Shown here in pieces: positions 28,848 through 30,283 of a stretch of 30,283 bases of DNA. The stretch covers positions 1-30,283 of the forward strand of contig CABSMS010000014.1 of NCBI GenBank assembly GCA_902478885.1, in the 5' to 3' direction. This DNA comes from an uncultured Collinsella sp. GTDB taxonomy: Bacteria; Actinomycetota; Coriobacteriia; Coriobacteriales; Coriobacteriaceae. A program made the position numbers and the translations under genes. Each line of letters begins with the position of its first letter. Position 1 is the stretch's first letter. Below the pieces are notes generated by a model, which saw only the letters and a list, made by a program, of their open reading frames with translations, ran no database searches and was not told where the DNA came from.

Positions 28848-30283
28848 TTACTCGGCAGCGGCCTTGAACTTGTTGTAGTTGATCAGGCAGCCAGCCTTGA
28901 CGATGGCACGCTCCTCTGCCGTCATATCGGCAATGTAGAGCTCAATCTGCTCGACCGCACCATCGGCGCGCACCACGTAGGCGGCGATGCCCTTCAGGTC
29001 GCCATCGAGCGCGGCGCGGATACCCGGCACAAAGACGTAGTCGCCCACCTCAAAGCTGGGCTCGGCCTCCATCTGGAAGGGCACCATGCCCCAGTTCATC
29101 ACGTTGGAGCGATAGCGCTTGGTGGCGTACTCGTGGACGATGTTGGCCAGGCCGCCAATTACGCGCTGGCAGCTCGCGGCCTGCTCGCGGGCAGAACCGT
29201 CACCGGGCTTCTTGGCATAGAGCATGGAGCCGTACTCAGTCGCCTTGGCATCGGCCGCGACACCCGCGCCGGTCAGCGCCTCAAACACGCTGGCAAGCTC
29301 GGCATCGAGTGCCGCCAGGTCGCCCGCTGCCTCGCCGGCAACGCGGCGCTTTTCCACCGCGTCGACCTCCTTGGAGCGGCCCACGTAGGCAGGGTCGCGA
29401 CGGCTGAGCGTAAACTCGGCCAGACCCAGCGGGTTGGAGCGGAAGGAGCTCGTCTCGCCCGAGGGAATGAGCTCGTCGGTCGTAGTGACCGGGTCCATGA
29501 TCTTGGAGCACACCTTGAGCAGGATATCGTCGCCGAGAGGCTCCATCGCGGGCCACGGCTTGATGTTGGGGCCCTCGACCAGCTCGTCGGCAGGCTCCGC
29601 CTTGCCAAAGCCCCAGTACACACGCTTCTTGTACGGCGCGTCGTCAAAGGTGTACTCGCAGGCCTCGTCCCAGGTCTCCTCGGGCAGGTCGGTCGCCGGC
29701 GTCAGGACGCCGCCGTTGGCAGCCGTCGCCGCAATGGAGCGGGCGTCCATCAGGGCCACGGCGCTCAGCTGACCGTTGCCCGGCTTGGAACCCTCGCGAT
29801 TGGGGAAGTTGCGCGTGGTGTGGCGGATCGAAAGGCCGTTGTTGGCAGGCGTGTCGCCGGCGCCGAAGCACGGGCCGCAGAATGCCGTGCGCACAATCGC
29901 GCCGGCCTCCATAAGGTCGTAGATGTAGCCGCGGCGTGTAAGCTCGAGCGCCACGGGCTGGCTCGTGGGATAGACCGACAGCGAAAACTCGCCGCAGCCG
30001 GTGTTGGCGCCCTTAAGCACGCGGGCAGCCTGGACCACGGAGTCGTAGTTGCCGCCCGAGCAGCCGGCGATGACGCCCTGCTGCACGTGCAGCTTGCCGT
30101 CGACGATCTTGTCGAGCAGGCTAAAGTGCGTCTTACCCTCGCCGATCTTGGCGGCCTCGAGCTCGACCTCATGCAGGATGTCCTCGAGGTTCTCGTTGAG
30201 CTCGTCAATCTCAAAGCCGTTAGAAGGGTGGAACGGCAGCGCGATCATGGGCTTGATGCTCGACAGGTCGACCTCGACGCAGC
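28848..30283 (-). CDS. Aconitase-family hydratase (5' end beyond window)
   Basis: About 478 C-terminal residues of an aconitase-superfamily protein are visible. The reading frame stays open through 30283 (CVEVDLSSIKPMIALPFHPSNG lies across the first internal Met), so the start is outside the window. Fe-S ligands are present: a Cys in VIAGCSGGNYDS and the pair in AFCGPCFGAGDTP. Active-site signatures TTRNFPNREGSKPG and SAVALMDARSIAATAANGG follow, and the swivel domain lies at the C-terminus (NWGMVPFQMEAEP). It resembles the stand-alone aconitase-like hydratases more than a textbook AcnA; whether it acts on citrate/isocitrate cannot be told. Confidence 0.88.
   Translation of the reverse strand, partial: CVEVDLSSIKPMIALPFHPSNGFEIDELNENLEDILHEVELEAAKIGEGKTHFSLLDKIVDGKLHVQQGVIAGCSGGNYDSVVQAARVLKGANTGCGEFSLSVYPTSQPVALELTRRGYIYDLMEAGAIVRTAFCGPCFGAGDTPANNGLSIRHTTRNFPNREGSKPGNGQLSAVALMDARSIAATAANGGVLTPATDLPEETWDEACEYTFDDAPYKKRVYWGFGKAEPADELVEGPNIKPWPAMEPLGDDILLKVCSKIMDPVTTTDELIPSGETSSFRSNPLGLAEFTLSRRDPAYVGRSKEVDAVEKRRVAGEAAGDLAALDAELASVFEALTGAGVAADAKATEYGSMLYAKKPGDGSAREQAASCQRVIGGLANIVHEYATKRYRSNVMNWGMVPFQMEAEPSFEVGDYVFVPGIRAALDGDLKGIAAYVVRADGAVEQIELYIADMTAEERAIVKAGCLINYNKFKAAAE

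Overview
The window looks like chromosome from a gut Coriobacteriia actinobacterium, most likely Collinsella or a close relative. This is inferred from protein character and gene content: high GC, a mannose-family PTS with a ManO-like gene, a GltD-type Fe-S flavoprotein beside a TetR gene, ClpB, and an aconitase-family hydratase. No database was searched.

Region 1 (about 428-12865) is an integrated mobile element of about 12.4 kb lodged in the 3' half of a tRNA-Arg(CCT) gene. The intact tRNA (12821-12896, minus) is at the right end and a displaced 45-nt tRNA 3' end (400-444) is at the left. Just inside the left end are a tyrosine recombinase and arrays of TTCTACCC boxes; a 28-nt copy of the same boxes lies inside the right end. 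Next come an unrecognised gene (minus) and a plus-strand mobilisation operon: small excisionase-like HTH protein, DnaB/RepA-like ATPase, MobC-like protein, VirD4-type coupling protein and relaxase. No T4SS channel genes are present, so it is best read as an integrative mobilisable element carrying its own coupling protein. Its cargo is a two-gene minus-strand defence operon: an MmeI-like single-chain restriction-modification enzyme overlapping by one base a DUF262/HNH (GmrSD-like) nuclease gene. Between the relaxase and this operon, in a tail-to-tail gap, lies about 490 bp of GC-rich non-coding DNA packed with perfect hairpins. It is a candidate large structured RNA, or less likely a DNA transfer site, and is the most intriguing stretch of the window.

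Region 2 (12897-17236) is core chromosome on the minus strand: manXYZ (IIAB, IIC, IID) followed by a DUF956/ManO-like gene, then hypA. Two copies of a 68-69 bp hairpin repeat lie directly behind two of these genes.

Region 3 (17237-21937) is a divergent unit: a large multi-cluster Fe-S/FAD oxidoreductase (minus) facing a TetR regulator and a multi-pass membrane protein (plus). Two perfect 6-3-6 palindromes in the shared intergenic region are likely TetR operators.

Region 4 (22170-30283) holds a membrane-anchored protein with a (GCCGAA)7 tract, an AAA ATPase/DUF4143 protein with a 24-bp inverted repeat around its promoter, a small proline-rich acidic protein, clpB, a hairpin-rich intergenic region, and an aconitase-family hydratase cut by the window end.
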